Shown here: piece by piece, positions 47,761 through 59,849 of the stretch
Position numbering within the stretch: position 1 is the first letter of the stretch
How the letters are laid out: each line of letters begins with the position of its first letter
Assembly: GCA_015039465.1 (NCBI GenBank)
Contig: MU130621.1
Coordinates: 249,387-313,386 of the forward strand
Direction of reading: 5' to 3'
Origin: Phlegmacium glaucopus
Taxonomy: Eukaryota > Basidiomycota > Agaricomycetes > Agaricales > Cortinariaceae
Length of the DNA stretch: 64,000 bases
Program-made: the position numbers and the translations under genes
The notes under the pieces: generated by a model
Told to the model about the DNA's origin: nothing
Databases searched by the model: none
The model's input: only the letters and a program-made list of their open reading frames with translations

Positions 47761-49294
47761 TGAGCTCCCAACTTGCTACCATTGTTCCCCACGCCCCTCT
47801 TACTGATGAAGTCTTCCCATTCAACCAGGCGCACTTCCTGGACATTCGCGAACATCAGGAAAAGTTAGTATCTTCTTTCCAGTTAGAAACTGAGGCATTT
47901 ATGGACTCTTAAAATATCGTGGACTCGTTCTTCCAGGGATTTATCATATTTGTCGTCAGAGGTGATTAAGGTTTACACTCTGACACCCACTCCACACTGA
48001 TGTCCTCCACTTTTACAGCCTGTGAGGGCAGCGGTCAAGGTGACCGGTGCAGTCGGCGGTAAGGTAACACACTGAACTCTTGTTCAACGAATTCTGGATC
48101 TCATTCATGATTTCTACAGGCCACAGAACTAACATCGGGAGTGAGCAATATTGTAGGTTCTCATACCACGACTGCGCTCTGTAGGCGTTGACGGTTATCT
48201 ACAAACTTATAGTTTAAGAGCGGGACATCGAAAATACTCGGTGGGGTAATATATATTCTATAATCATACTTGGTAGGTACTGGATATTATCCACAATATT
48301 CACAGGTTAGCCACCACACACAAGGGATTCCGGGATCGGGCCTCATTAGCAAGGTAATATCTCCCCATTTGTGCTCAACAGGCGCTGACTGCCATCTAGC
48401 TTGAACACGGCGTGTTGAGAGGGATTGACAAGGTAAAATACTAGGGATTGTTTTAGGTAACTGGAGGGATCTAATATCTACACATTGACAGACCGAGCAT
48501 GTGGCAGAGCATCTTGTTGACCCGGTAAATTCTCTCGATTGTTATAAATTGCAATGACTTATATATATTCTGGATTATTTTCAGACACGAGTAGTGCGCC
48601 AGCACGTTAGCTATTCAAACGAGGTCAAGGACAACATGCCTGGTGCAATAAAGGTGCTCGATGAGAGTGTCCACGGTTTTTCAATAGAAATAGGGGTGCG
48701 GACTTTTCAATTCTAAAAAATAAAGTTTCATGACATCAGCCTTAGAGTCGAGTTCAAGAACTTTATGAAAACATCCCTACCAAGGGTGTAGAGATCATAA
48801 CAAGTCTGGAAAGTCGCTTAGTGTCAATATGCAATGCGATTTCGACGATGCATGAGATCTTGACGAAGAATAACCTCGAGGAGAACCTCAAGATTGGCAA
48901 AGAAAAGTATTTCGGTGTCCGTCTTCGAGGCAACATGAAGGTCAGTAGCAGTATTAAGTATTACTGCTTTGACGTTGAATTCTAAACATGGCGAATCTAG
49001 AACTCTTTGGCAGACATCGGCGAGGAGCTCCCGAAAGTTATAAAAACTATTCAGGATGTGAAAGGTAATGTTTATCCGCGCCAAATCCATGTATGGACCC
49101 CCTTATTGAGTTCTCGATTTGTAGCTGCATTTGAGGCTATACAAGCGAACTTGAAACTGGCGAAGGAAAAGATCAACAGCGGTATAACCGATCCAAGCCA
49201 AATCTTTGTCGAGAAGCACGAAGCCGTGGTTGATGCTTGGAAGGCTTTTGAAGCGAAAAGGAGAACCATGACATACATCCCGTACATATATTAA
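47761..49294 (+). CDS. small alpha-helical protein of unknown function (copy B)
   Basis: Exon 1 (47761-47865) encodes MSSQLATIVPHAPLTDEVFP and ends before a GTTAGT donor. Later exons that can be read include AAVKVTGAVGG near 48030, ATELTSGVSNI near 48120, TEHVAEHLVDP joined to TRVVRQHVSYSNEVKDNM (48491-48630), and ELYENIPTKGVEIITSLE near 48760. The last exons are SLADIGEELPKVIKTIQ, then FEAIQANLKLAKEKIN to the stop near 49294. The product is mostly amphipathic helix, probably coiled coil, about 250-300 residues. It has no catalytic motif, and I do not recognise a family name. Position between the PKS and the peptidase is the same in both copies, so the three genes were duplicated together. 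Confidence 0.65.
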
Positions 49295-49419
49295 ACGTTG
49301 ATCATATCATCATTGTGTGGTAGATTTTTTGATGCGAAATACTTATGCTTCATTGAATTGTTACAGTCACGATGTTCCGGAAGGGGTTGCAATGGTTGGT
49401 GTCCATCTTCGGGGAAACA

Positions 49420-49695
49420 GAAGGTACTACTGCTTTAATGTTGAATTCTGGTAGGTCTAGAGTTCTTTGGTATAGATCAGCGAGGTGTTCCCAAAAGTTA
49501 TAGGAACTATTCACGATGTGAAAGGTAAGGTTATTTGCAAAATCCACGCGTGGACGCCTTGTTGAGTTCTCGATTATGTAGGTGGATTTGAGGCTATACA
49601 TGCGAATTTTCAAATGGCGAAGGAAGAGGTCAACAGCGATATAATCCAAACCAAATGTTTGCTGAGAAACACGAAGGCAATGATAGACTGTATAC
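49420..49695 (+). pseudogene. tandem partial copy of the last exons of the preceding gene
   Basis: The sequence repeats the end of the 47761 gene: GTTATAGGAACTATTCACGATGTGAAAGGTAA, an intron ending TTATGTAG, then GGATTTGAGGCTATACATGCG and AAGGAAGAGGTCAACAGC. It lacks upstream exons, has a frame-breaking change after AGCGATATAATCC, and has no start. It is a tail-only duplication about 450 bp downstream of the original. Confidence 0.8.
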
Positions 49696-50012
49696 GCCAG
49701 TGTCACATGCCGGAGCTCGGCATTTAAATTAAATTTGACACTCCGAAGCATTTGTCAGTTGTTGTTTAAACTGAACCTGCCGGGAGGGCAGCCGAGAGAC
49801 CTTGCGTTATATCCCTTACGAGTGTCGCAACTCATGCCTATGTCGTGGTCCTCATCTCTGTGTGTACGCCATCTCTTACATATCCCTACTTTGTGCACTC
49901 GGCCGCACTTGCTAAAACACCGAAGATAACAAGTTGACCTGTGTTGGATCTCGTGTTACTATTAACACATCCGTTCATTTGTGAATATTCCAACCCAAAA
50001 CCAAAAAAAAAA

Positions 50013-52602
50013 TCATTTTCTTCGGAACCCAGCATCAGCCAACCACTCTTTAGTCACCTCAAAATTCACCTTGGCTACCTCAACCCCATCCAAAGGATGG
50101 CTCTCCCCTTCAAAAACCAACATCTCAACCTTTCTTCCATCATACTTGTCATGATTAGCAGCAGACTGAGAGGCGTATCGAGCTTTCAACGCATGATAAA
50201 ACTCAATACCCTGCGAAGGTGCTACACGCCTATCTGCCGCACCCATGAGGAGCAACACCGGGACCTTGATGGAATCAACATGGAATATGGGCGATGCCGC
50301 AAGGAGACGTGTATATCTCTCAGAGGAGATCAAAGGTGGTATCCGAAGTATTGAGGTAAGGTCGATCTCAGCTGTTGTTGTTGTTGGGGATTCTGATGCT
50401 ATAGGGTATTCGATCCCGAATTCGGAAAAGTACCAATCTGGAATATCGCTTGAGGAGATAGCTCCAGCTGAGATGACAGGATTTCGTAGTACCGCTGCAG
50501 AGAACATATCTGGAAATTGACCTATGACTAAGAAAAAAACGACATATATTCAATATTAATAAAAATTGGGTAGAAGGGCAGAAGACGTACGATGGGCAAC
50601 GAGGAATCCTCCATGACTACCACCTATCACGAACTGCTTTCCAGGACCTTCTTCTGCGATACCACTTTCAATAAGATGAAGTACGGATGCGTAACAATCT
50701 TCTACATCAAGTTTGCCGCAGTTTCCTGGGATTACCAAACGGTGGACAAATCCATCTCCATAACCCAGTGAGCCAGTATAATTGGGCAGCGAAATAGTGT
50801 CTAGGAGAATACTTTGATTATCAATAAGGGGTTTTTTTTTTTCAGTAGACTCACATCCTTCAAGGACCAATGCCGTCGTCATCGCTGAAAACGATGTAGA
50901 AGTTGTCCCGTGCGGTCCTCCATGCGGGTATGTTATCAGAGGCGGGATCGTCGTTGTATTTTTACCATTATTTGGTTGGATCAAAATCGTTTCGAATGGG
51001 AATCGATTTGGGATCGGGACGATAGAAGTGCGGATATTCGATAACGCCTTTTTGACTTTAAAGTGTTAGCGTTGGGTACGGGTCCATAAAATGGAGAATT
51101 AGCTTACTGTACTCTGGTAAATCCGGCTTATCAATCAAATGCCAGGAAACGCGGCCAGAATCGTCAAAATGACCCAAGAAAATCTCATACGGCACCGAAG
51201 ATGAGCTGCGTTGACAAATGACACGCGATCGACCATCCGTGGCTAGGACCGTCCAACTATACAACTCATCCTCTTCGCTACTTGGAGTTAGATCGGTGAC
51301 TTTACCATCTTGTGTTGATATAAGAAGAACAGTAGTACGAGATCCCCATTGTGAATGAATAACGATAGAAGGCCCAGATGTCAGTTCCACGACCGGTGGC
51401 GATGATGGAAGATTATAAGGTGGGTAAAGACTGGGAAACACGTGAGGAGAAGAAGGTATTTCATCCTTCAAGATAGGAACCAAGCATTTATCGGTATATT
51501 TCAAGGGACGAGAAGTATCCGAGTCTGAAGAGACATCGAGAGAATAAAGTGCCGATGCCGCGACGTGTGCACCACCGGTTGTACAAGCCAGCCAGAGTAG
51601 AGTAGAGCTTCCATTGTGCGAAAAAATGCGAGGAGATCGGCAGGACAGAGACGCAGGAGTCAATTTCTCTGATGTCACTGCGACGACTGCGGGATTCAGC
51701 TTATCGGACCACTCAGGCAATTGCTCGGGAAGAAGGAGTTGCCAGATACCATTAGGCCTATTGTAGCATCCCTTGAGGCCTAACATCCGACCGTCCACGG
51801 TGGATTCATATCCGGTTGCATAGATAATCCTCTCAGAGTTCGGAGAGAACGACGCTTGACCGAAACGTACGTCTCCACTTTTCAATTCCACTAGCGTGTG
51901 TTTCGGTTTGCCAGAGTTGTTTGTTGTAGATTGGTAAGAGGAGTCCCAACGAAGAATGAAAGTGACAGGACGTTTCTTGCCAACTAAACCTTCACCAAAG
52001 TCAGGATTGAACCGGAATTTTTCGAAAGGATCCTTGGCCTCCGGAATTTTTCCTTCAGCTGTGTAGAGAATGGCCGATTCCGAGGGAGCGAACGAAAGAG
52101 AGGCTAGATATTCTAAGTAGACAAAAAATTTCAACTTGTATTTTTGATCAACTTCCAGAACGTTTATGTACTAACCATCTGCATAGAAATCCCCATGACA
52201 TTCCGTCACATTGGCAGAAACCTCTAACAAATCCTTATTCCAGATTTCCACCAAACGGGTGGGTGATGAATCCCCAGATTTCGAAATGCGAAGTACCGCA
52301 CGTAGTTTTCGAGATGGAGAAGTCACTTGAGCGACGATATCAAGATCTTGCAATGGTATCGCAGCGACCACGGATCCTTCGGATGAGATCGCAAGGGACT
52401 TGGTCACCGTCCGTTTAACATTTTGTTGATGGTCTCGAATAGTGTATGCAACTTGTATAACTGATGATCCATGCTGATCTAGTGAACGATCGGGAGGTCA
52501 GAATTAGCATTTTACGGAGAACTAGGAACCCGAACCAGAGCTAGCAGTGTTCACGAAATGTGCTGCAGTTGGCACGGGTATCTCGGCGAGTTGAGTATAC
52601 AT
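50013..52602 (-). CDS. acylaminoacyl-peptidase-like serine hydrolase (S9 prolyl oligopeptidase family)
   Basis: Start ATG at 52602 (MYTQLAEIPVPTAAHF), stop at 50013-50015, with several short introns that join in frame. The N-terminal two thirds form a beta-propeller-like region. The C-terminal part is an alpha/beta hydrolase: PHGGPHG near 50920 for the oxyanion region, GGSHGG near 50610 with the catalytic serine, MGAADRRVAP near 50240 with the aspartate, and EGESHPLDG near 50090 with the histidine. All triad residues are present. The family removes N-acylated amino acids from short peptides, usually in the cytosol, and no signal peptide is seen. A broken second copy is at 16600-20568. The neighbouring PKS raises the possibility of a role in product tailoring or release, but a housekeeping role is at least as likely. 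Confidence 0.9.
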
Positions 52603-52879
52603 TTAGGTTATTCTTCAGCCTTGCTACACGTGTTGAGGTTCATGTTATGTACTTGGAAAAGAGGGTCTTGATTCTCACGAGTATAAATCAAAAAACAAAA
52701 AGAGTTGTCGATACAAAAATTCGATACTCGGCGGTAAGGAGTCGGAGTCGGACAGATTCAGGTCAGCAAATCTACGCAAGTCTGGTCCCGGCATGAGTTG
52801 CCGACGGCCCCCCACACAAGGCCAAATAACTTTCCTCGGCTTATGTAATGTAAAAATATGAACAAACATAGACAACTGG

Positions 52880-54164
52880 TCAATTCGTCTTTGTGAAATT
52901 CTCATCCAACCAATCCAGAATTCGAGGCGTCAGCTCGCCTAAATCTTCCTCTTGTGTCACGAAATCCCAAAAGGGATCGTCGTGGACGCCATTCGCTTGA
53001 AGGATGAATGTCACGTCCTTATGATGCTCCTTGAATGTATCTTGGTACTTGATGATTTCATCTCGCATGCACTCCACATCACCAGCACTGATCAAGACGC
53101 GTTTAACGCATCGATCAATCCCACTCAACCACATCTGCGGGGCGCTGTTGGGCTCGAGATATGGTATGGCCTCTTTCGGTGCATCTCGAAGAACTATCGA
53201 TCCCCAATAATTTCTCACCTTTCCGGTCAACAGATCGCCTTTACCATCGTTGCTGTACAGACTCTGCTTGTCTTTGTCGACCAGCAGTGTCCAGGGTGAC
53301 ATCATGTAGACTCCTCCAAGAGGGGCTGCGAGCGAAAGCTCTGGAACTCCTGCCACGGGGTGAAGGAAATGCGAAAGCGTTTCGTGAATCAATGTTGCAC
53401 CAGCTGAATCCGCCACAATTTGTATGTTTCCTGGCTCAACGCCCATTTTCACGAGATGTTGAATTGCCAACACACCCTGCTTCAACTGGGTTGGGAAAAC
53501 GCGATCCGGAACAAGAGCTACACGTCCGCGAATCAGTTCTGCTAAGTTGATTTAAATTATCCAGGTTACACACTATAGTTCAGCATGGCAAAGCCGACAT
53601 TCTTCTCTCTTTTTTCCAAATTTTCCTGTATATATCTCCAAAAACAAATCGCTGCCGGTGTCACTCCAAAAAGGAATGCACCACCTACGTATTGCAGCCC
53701 ATCAAACTCTTTGCCAAGTTCATCGGGGTCAAAATTACACACCATGAAAATACAATATAACATTGTCTGTTCTCTTTGGACCGATCCAAAGTAACCTTGC
53801 ATCATCGCCAATCTCCTCTACCAATGGAGTCAACTTGGCTTTACACACAAAATGATCATAGGTTTCCCGGGTGTCATGGAAAAAAGCTCGCGCCTGCCTC
53901 CTATTCAACCCGGAGACAGTCAAGCGGACCAGACGGTCAGAAAGTACACGCTTCCAACTCTTGGCTCTTCCGTAGGGCGTAAACGGTGCTTTCAACAAGG
54001 CCCAGCCCAGAACGACAGCTAAAATTCAATTGTTATGATTGGTATAGAGGACCTCTATAAAACTACTCACGTGTGGGGAGCAGAGTGAGATAAATCTTTG
54101 CTCGTTCCCAGGGGGTGATTTCGTTTATTGACAATATTTCTAGTAGGCTTTCTACGGATGACAT
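52880..54164 (-). CDS. alpha/beta-hydrolase-3 family esterase
   Basis: I chose the start at 54164 (MSSVESLLEILSINEITPW) because the open sequence upstream to 54296 looks like leader. Four exons join in frame: RAKIYLTLLP, then APFTPYGRAKSW, then the oxyanion motif HGGAFLFG, created by splicing across a short intron near 53730, then ELIRGRVALVPD. The catalytic serine is in ADSAGATL near 53405, the aspartate in SAGDVECMRDE near 53085 and the histidine in NGVHDD near 52985. This is the GDXG/steryl-acetyl-hydrolase-like group, which cleaves small ester bonds. A hydrophobic N-terminal segment may anchor it to the ER membrane. It is single-copy in this window, outside the duplicated segment. Confidence 0.85.
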
Positions 54165-54296
54165 GGTTAACGTAGTGGGCGGGGTATGCAGTACTACTGC
54201 AGGGGTGCCAGAGACCTCTGTGAATAAAAGGATGTCAACTCTCCTCAATTCTCGGAAAGAAGCGAATCCAAATATATTTGACAGCTGTGGGAGCAA

Positions 54297-55268
54297 AGCA
54301 AAATGGCCTTTGAGTTTCAGTGGCGTTGTGAAATGAAGTCACTCGAACCTTGGCATAAGAGAAGGCTTCAAAGTCGCAAGTCATTAATTCATTCTCTACT
54401 CAGGCTCTTAAGCAGTATAGTGCGGTACTATAGAGCCTAAGGGCTACCTACTAATTTGATGGTATTCCCAACATGAGAAAAGAAGACTCAAGAGACCGGG
54501 AAATAAATAGATTACATACCATGTGCCAGACAATCTCTCCGCACTGTTCCCACAACCATTACTTATCATTCACATGAATATATATAGGCTAATCATATCC
54601 ATCATCAGCAGGGACGACCCATATTTATATCATTTGACCAAGAGTAACTGAGAACTCGGAATTTCTCTCATAGTAAAGAAGTCAATGATCTCAATATTAT
54701 AACCTCGTAGCCACGTGCAGGCCTAGGGTGGCCGCGGGGAAGAGAGACACTAGGGCCCAGGGGTCGGCTTTAGTAGTATAGTTCGTAAACAAAGTTTGCG
54801 AGACTTGTTCCAAAGACCTAGATTGACAAAACAAAAACCTCGTAACCAGATAAATAAATCAGGAACAAGTCATTTCAATACTGGTTGGCATATGCCCTTA
54901 TATTTGAGTCGACTCAAAATGCCAGTTCAATCAGACCATAGGCGGAACGCTGCATCAAATATCTACATCTTAAGACCTAATGTACTGTATAGGATCAACG
55001 CCGCGGTGAAGAATAGATAAATCAAATATGCGCCACTGTCCACTCACACTGATACGTACGATGAAGACAGGCCTATGCAACCACGACCGCCACAAAAACC
55101 CATTGTTCCATTGTATTCCAGTCTGAAGAATTCATCACTCGAATTTAAGATAATTGTTATTTAATCAAGATAGCCCTTGTTCACAACTAACTTGGAGTTG
55201 AAGTTGATTTCCCAGATCAGAATATCGCACCAGTGCACTGAAAAAAAAAACATCGGAACTAACTAGAC
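54297..55268. other. intergenic, no gene seen
   Basis: Only short frames without splice support. The 3' end of the membrane-protein gene begins at 55269. No repeat or RNA gene was recognised. Confidence 0.5.
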
Positions 55269-57815
55269 TTATAGTACTCTGGTTCGCCTGTTATTCAATG
55301 CTTGAGATGCTACATTCAAATCTTCTTTGACCACGCTATTGCTTCCATCGATAGTCGATGTGACAGACGAATCAGTGGATGACAGCCTGGAAATTTGAGA
55401 GGGCTCGATGACGATGGAATCCAAAGTGTCGTCATAGTAAGGGTTGGCACTTGGTAAAGGTATCCTAGACGCGATTGGGGGAATTTGAAAAGCAAGATTT
55501 TTCGCCGGAGTCCCGACGTGCATCGACGCCGTAGAGTATACGCTTCCTGCACGCGAAAAAGAGGGATTGACTGTTTTTCTGGTACTGCGCCTTCTGTGAT
55601 AAGGGTCTGGTCGCATAACTGCAGGCGGAGGTTTCTCGGAAGCAATGAGAGGTACTTGCGGACGTTCAACTAGGCGCTTGCTACTATCATAGCCATCAGA
55701 GATAACATCGTCTCCATCGCTAAAAGAAAGTGTTGGTCCGGACAAATGAGGTCTTTGAATAGCTGTCTCATCACCACAGCCTTGGAGGCCTGGAATGAAC
55801 AAACGAACGACCCCCGCACCTTCTCTAGTCTCTTCCAAAGTCCATGCTGTAGAAGTTACCGTCGAAACCGAGGTTTCTCTGGAGACTTCTTTGGCCTTGA
55901 GCACGTCATCGTCCCAAAACGTGTCTCTCACTGATTTGCGCACTGTTCGTTTTGGAGGGACCGCAGTAAATCCATCATCATTCATATGAGGAGCTCTTGC
56001 AGCCAAGGGCAAGTTGGCAGCGACAGCATTGAAGGCGCTCACAAGACTATTTCTGAAAGAAGTCGACCACGGTTCTGCCTCTCCACTCTTCTTATCGATC
56101 TCGCCCGAATTCTGACGAGGCAAAATTTGTTCCCAAGGTGGTTCCGTAGGTAATGGTTTACCATGATTCCGTAATCGCTCGACCATCGAACGAGGAGACC
56201 TTTCAGAATTCTGATGCCAAGGAACGTTCAGGCCGTCTCCTCTGAGACTAAGGAATCGAGGGTTGTTCATCGTCTCCCTGGGTGTTCCACAGCCTCCGTT
56301 GGTACGAGCTGAGAAATCTGTTCGATCAATGTTGTCGTTAGAGCGCAACGATGCATGTTCCAAGCTAACTCGAGCTGCAAGCTCCTGGTCAATGAGATGA
56401 GAAGGTAATTGACGAAGATTGTGATGGGGTAGAAGCGAAGTAGTAGAGTAGCCTTCGGAGGACGTAAATGCCCTTACCGAATCATCACTGAACAAGCAAT
56501 GTTCTGGTATAGGATGATTTTGTAAGCTATAAGTTGACCCCTTCATGGAGCTCTCCGCACGCCTTGGCTCGCCAACGTCGCGATCCCCACGAGGAGACCA
56601 AGCTTGGACATTAGCCAGATCCTCCCGACTGCCAAGATTCATAGCACCTATGGCTGCAATATTTGCATCGGAACCTAGGCCGTGCCCTGACTCCAAACCC
56701 CAAGTGTCGCTATCATCAGATTTAGCCCAGGGTAATTTCAAGGATTCCGCTGCTCGCCGGCGCCTTGCGTGGCTCCGAAGACGAATAAGCCATGCAATCA
56801 GAGCACAGAGACAAGCAATGGCAGCAAGTGTTCCAAGGACTATTCCGATATATAAAGAGGGATTGTGGGCATTTAGGCTCACCGGCTTAACTGAAATAGG
56901 AGAAGTCGTGGCAGTATTCACAGCGGGAGCGGTGTCGTTCGTGGTACTAGAGGTGATGACCGGAGAACTAGAGGTGATGGCCAGAGAACTAGAATCAGTG
57001 AATGTTGAAAGAGTAGGAGATGGAGTAGGGGTAAAGGATTCAGATAAAGGGTTGTCAGTCTCCGTGCTTTGAATGGAGGTATACGATGTAGTCGTGACTG
57101 TTGAATCGGACGACTGCGGAATGACTGGTATAATAGTCGTTGTCGAAACCAAGCTTGAAGTTGTATCGTACGTGGAGGACACACTCCATGAGATAGAGGC
57201 CACCATCGAAGAGCTGTCCGCAGAGCCTGATGACGGCAGGACTGTCGACAGGGCTGTCGACAAGACTGTCTGAGATGACGCCAAATTCGGGGTAAAAGAC
57301 AAAGGCAGAGTCGCTACAGACAAAGGCGAACTTGGGATATAAGTAGAACTTGTGATATGGACGGTCGACATGGACGAAACTACAGAAAGTGCTTGGATTC
57401 CTTGACTAGATAAGCCTGGAATCGAGACAGAAACGCTAGGAGATAATACGGTGGAAGGCGGAGTGTTGACTGGAGTATAGCTTAAAGTCAGCGACGCCTC
57501 AACTTTTGGAGCTGTATTCTGAGGGATATCCTGAGGAATAGGCGGAAGAATTGTGTTCTGCCTAGACTCAATAGCTGGAGCTCGACGAGCGGAGAATACC
57601 AGAGAATGAGGATTATTGGTGAAGCTGCTACGCCACGGGTGAACACCAAGAGGAATAGGAGCACACATTGAGCAAGGGAGGAGTAAAGAGCGCAACTGAA
57701 GAGTTTTTCGGAGTAGAATGAGAAAATGCAAAAAGTAAACGCTCGACCTGCGAGAGAGCAGAAGGAAAAAAGGAGACGGAAAAGGAGATATGATACCTTG
57801 AAATTCCAATGACAT
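55269..57815 (-). CDS. Ser/Thr-rich single-pass membrane protein
   Basis: One long exon of up to 848 codons. Residues about 50-310 are very rich in Ser, Thr and Pro, typical of an O-mannosylated cell-wall stalk. A single transmembrane segment (YIGIVLGTLAAIACLCALIA, about residues 322-341) is followed by basic residues RLRSHARRRR, which sets the C-terminus inside. The cytoplasmic tail of about 500 residues is charged and probably disordered. The layout is like fungal wall-stress sensors of the Mid2/Wsc type, but no cysteine-rich WSC domain is visible. The start is uncertain: the ATG at 57815 gives an unusual leader with two hydrophobic stretches, and an in-frame ATG at 57668 (MCAPIPLGV) is an alternative that would lack an obvious signal peptide. 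Confidence 0.8.
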   Translation of the reverse strand: MSLEFQGIISPFPSPFFLLLSRRSSVYFLHFLILLRKTLQLRSLLLPCSMCAPIPLGVHPWRSSFTNNPHSLVFSARRAPAIESRQNTILPPIPQDIPQNTAPKVEASLTLSYTPVNTPPSTVLSPSVSVSIPGLSSQGIQALSVVSSMSTVHITSSTYIPSSPLSVATLPLSFTPNLASSQTVLSTALSTVLPSSGSADSSSMVASISWSVSSTYDTTSSLVSTTTIIPVIPQSSDSTVTTTSYTSIQSTETDNPLSESFTPTPSPTLSTFTDSSSLAITSSSPVITSSTTNDTAPAVNTATTSPISVKPVSLNAHNPSLYIGIVLGTLAAIACLCALIAWLIRLRSHARRRRAAESLKLPWAKSDDSDTWGLESGHGLGSDANIAAIGAMNLGSREDLANVQAWSPRGDRDVGEPRRAESSMKGSTYSLQNHPIPEHCLFSDDSVRAFTSSEGYSTTSLLPHHNLRQLPSHLIDQELAARVSLEHASLRSNDNIDRTDFSARTNGGCGTPRETMNNPRFLSLRGDGLNVPWHQNSERSPRSMVERLRNHGKPLPTEPPWEQILPRQNSGEIDKKSGEAEPWSTSFRNSLVSAFNAVAANLPLAARAPHMNDDGFTAVPPKRTVRKSVRDTFWDDDVLKAKEVSRETSVSTVTSTAWTLEETREGAGVVRLFIPGLQGCGDETAIQRPHLSGPTLSFSDGDDVISDGYDSSKRLVERPQVPLIASEKPPPAVMRPDPYHRRRSTRKTVNPSFSRAGSVYSTASMHVGTPAKNLAFQIPPIASRIPLPSANPYYDDTLDSIVIEPSQISRLSSTDSSVTSTIDGSNSVVKEDLNVASQALNNRRTRVL

Positions 57816-59849
57816 TCAAAATGAGACTAGACTGGGATATGGCGTCCCCCACAAGGAGAAGGACATCCCGGAAGAGGTAAAGCCGATATCGTGTCGGCTA
57901 AGAGACGGGTAGGTGCCGATTCAGAGCCAGGTAAGCGCTCATGCAATGCGCATGATCAAAGCTATCCTACTAGCAGTATACACGCGGTCTCCGACTTTCT
58001 TTAATATTATTGCTGGCCATGACTGTCACAGCCACAATTGCAATTGTTGTCTGGCAGTCCCGAACATGATTAATGTAAGATCCAAGGATATGGTTCTGTA
58101 GGATTTCGGTATGGTATACTTGCATTCCAAGATTTCCAGTGGAATCCTTTGGCTATGCTCTAGCATTTAATGCCGAAGTACCGATGTCCGAGTCGACCCT
58201 CACGATGTCGGACACATTTATTTGGTCGAGGTCTCTTTGGGCATTAGAGACAAACAACATTCACTCGTCGATCACCGTAACGAGCCTGGACTTCTCAATT
58301 GAGTTACCTAAGAGTTACCAATCGTCTTGTAACAAAAGTTTCAGGCGAATTATCAATCTGATGAAGCTTGTCGCAATAAGTATCAATCTTTGCCGCCTTT
58401 CGCTGGCAATCTTGATCAAGAGATGTAAGTACTCAGGCTACATCTATGATCTAGATCATGATGCATGCAACAAATAAACTCTCCCGCAATTCTACTTAAG
58501 GAATCTCGCTATAGGTTGAAAAATCATCCAGATGAATGACTATGGGGACAGGTTGTCGCGGGACCGCAGCCAACAAGAATAGACAGCTGCCAGTGGGCTG
58601 AACACAACGACGTGGGATGGGCGGTGCTTCAAGTCGAGTCACAATCAACGTGCTTACAGATGCAATCCATATGGTATGACGCAGCACGCCAAAAATCCTG
58701 TATCTTTCATTTGATTTTACATCGAGTCATACTTGAGTAAAATTTCCACTTTTATGAATTTTATGGGTGTTATGTACTCAAAACCGAAGATGCTGATTTC
58801 TTTTTTATTAATTGTGGCGGGCCGTGTTTCGAGCCTGTTTTATATTATAAGAATACCAGGCCGGTATATTTAAAGATGTAAACGTTGAGCGCATCGGAGG
58901 ATAATCTTGTCCGAGAGGTCTTGACTCTTGAAGAACGTAACTGCTGATTCCAGCCTGAGGTAAGAACGGCCGTCGACGGCAGGATCCGCTGGGTGGCTTT
59001 CCGAAAATCGGGATTAGATTTGGAATGAAGGCAAGGTTACCGTTGAGCGCAAGGCTTGTCAGATTTGGAATGAGCTCCAGGCTTTAAAATATTAATGATG
59101 GTGCCGCAATGCAAACCTGAACAAAGGTCGTAACACATGCATGTGTTGAATACATCCGTAATACCGTCGGTCGACCCCAGCTTGGCACTGGTAACAAACA
59201 TTAACATAACAGTCGAATCTTGGTGTATTGCTACCCAAGCCATCACTCCGTTCTCGTCTGGGACACGTGGCCAGCTTATGTTCAAGTTTCCGGCAGTTCG
59301 CCGGAAAAATGCCCAAAATAGCAAATCTGATAGATGGGAAGACGGGAGGCTGTGACAGACCGGGTTTGCGTTTCTTGTCAGTCTTTGCACCTGTGTTTCT
59401 AAGATTCCGAGCTTAGTGGCTATTAAACAGACTAGCCCTATGTCCCTTGGTTTCATTGTTCTTTTCTTGGGATCTCAACTCCAATTGGTGCGCACTAGAA
59501 CCACAATAACCTGAGAAGTTTCTGACATAAAGTTAGTTATGACATGGCTCATCGACTTACAAATTTTGGTATCCGTCAATGATTCCGTAGACCGATAAAA
59601 GTGATCCACGGGCGCGTGCCTAGATACCCATCATGGACATGTTTCATCAAGGTATCAGAGGCTATTCAACCAATTTTGACAAGATTTCGGGTTGCTGGGA
59701 TCTACCTCCACTCACTTCGTGTTTTAGTCTGACTCACCTTTCGAATCCTAGGATGGGGGGAACTTGCTTAAATATCAGTTGGCTGCGCGGACTGCATCGC
59801 ATATCATTCAATCACCCTGACTCCTCCTCCTCCTCATCATCATCTGGTC
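57816..59849. other. intergenic, about 2 kb without a supported gene
   Basis: Short frames on both strands (for example 58139-58477 and 59037-59456) lack recognisable domains or splice continuity. A CTCCTCCTCCTCCTCATCATCATC run lies just upstream of the next gene. Nothing else was identified. Confidence 0.5.

Noticed and set aside
50245..50520. Plus-strand frame of 91 codons within the peptidase gene
   Set aside because: Antisense shadow of the catalytic exon of the minus-strand serine hydrolase.
58139..59456. Frames of 112 and 139 codons between the membrane protein and the adenylating enzyme
   Set aside because: No homology recognised and no supporting splice signals. Strands overlap with equally long frames opposite.
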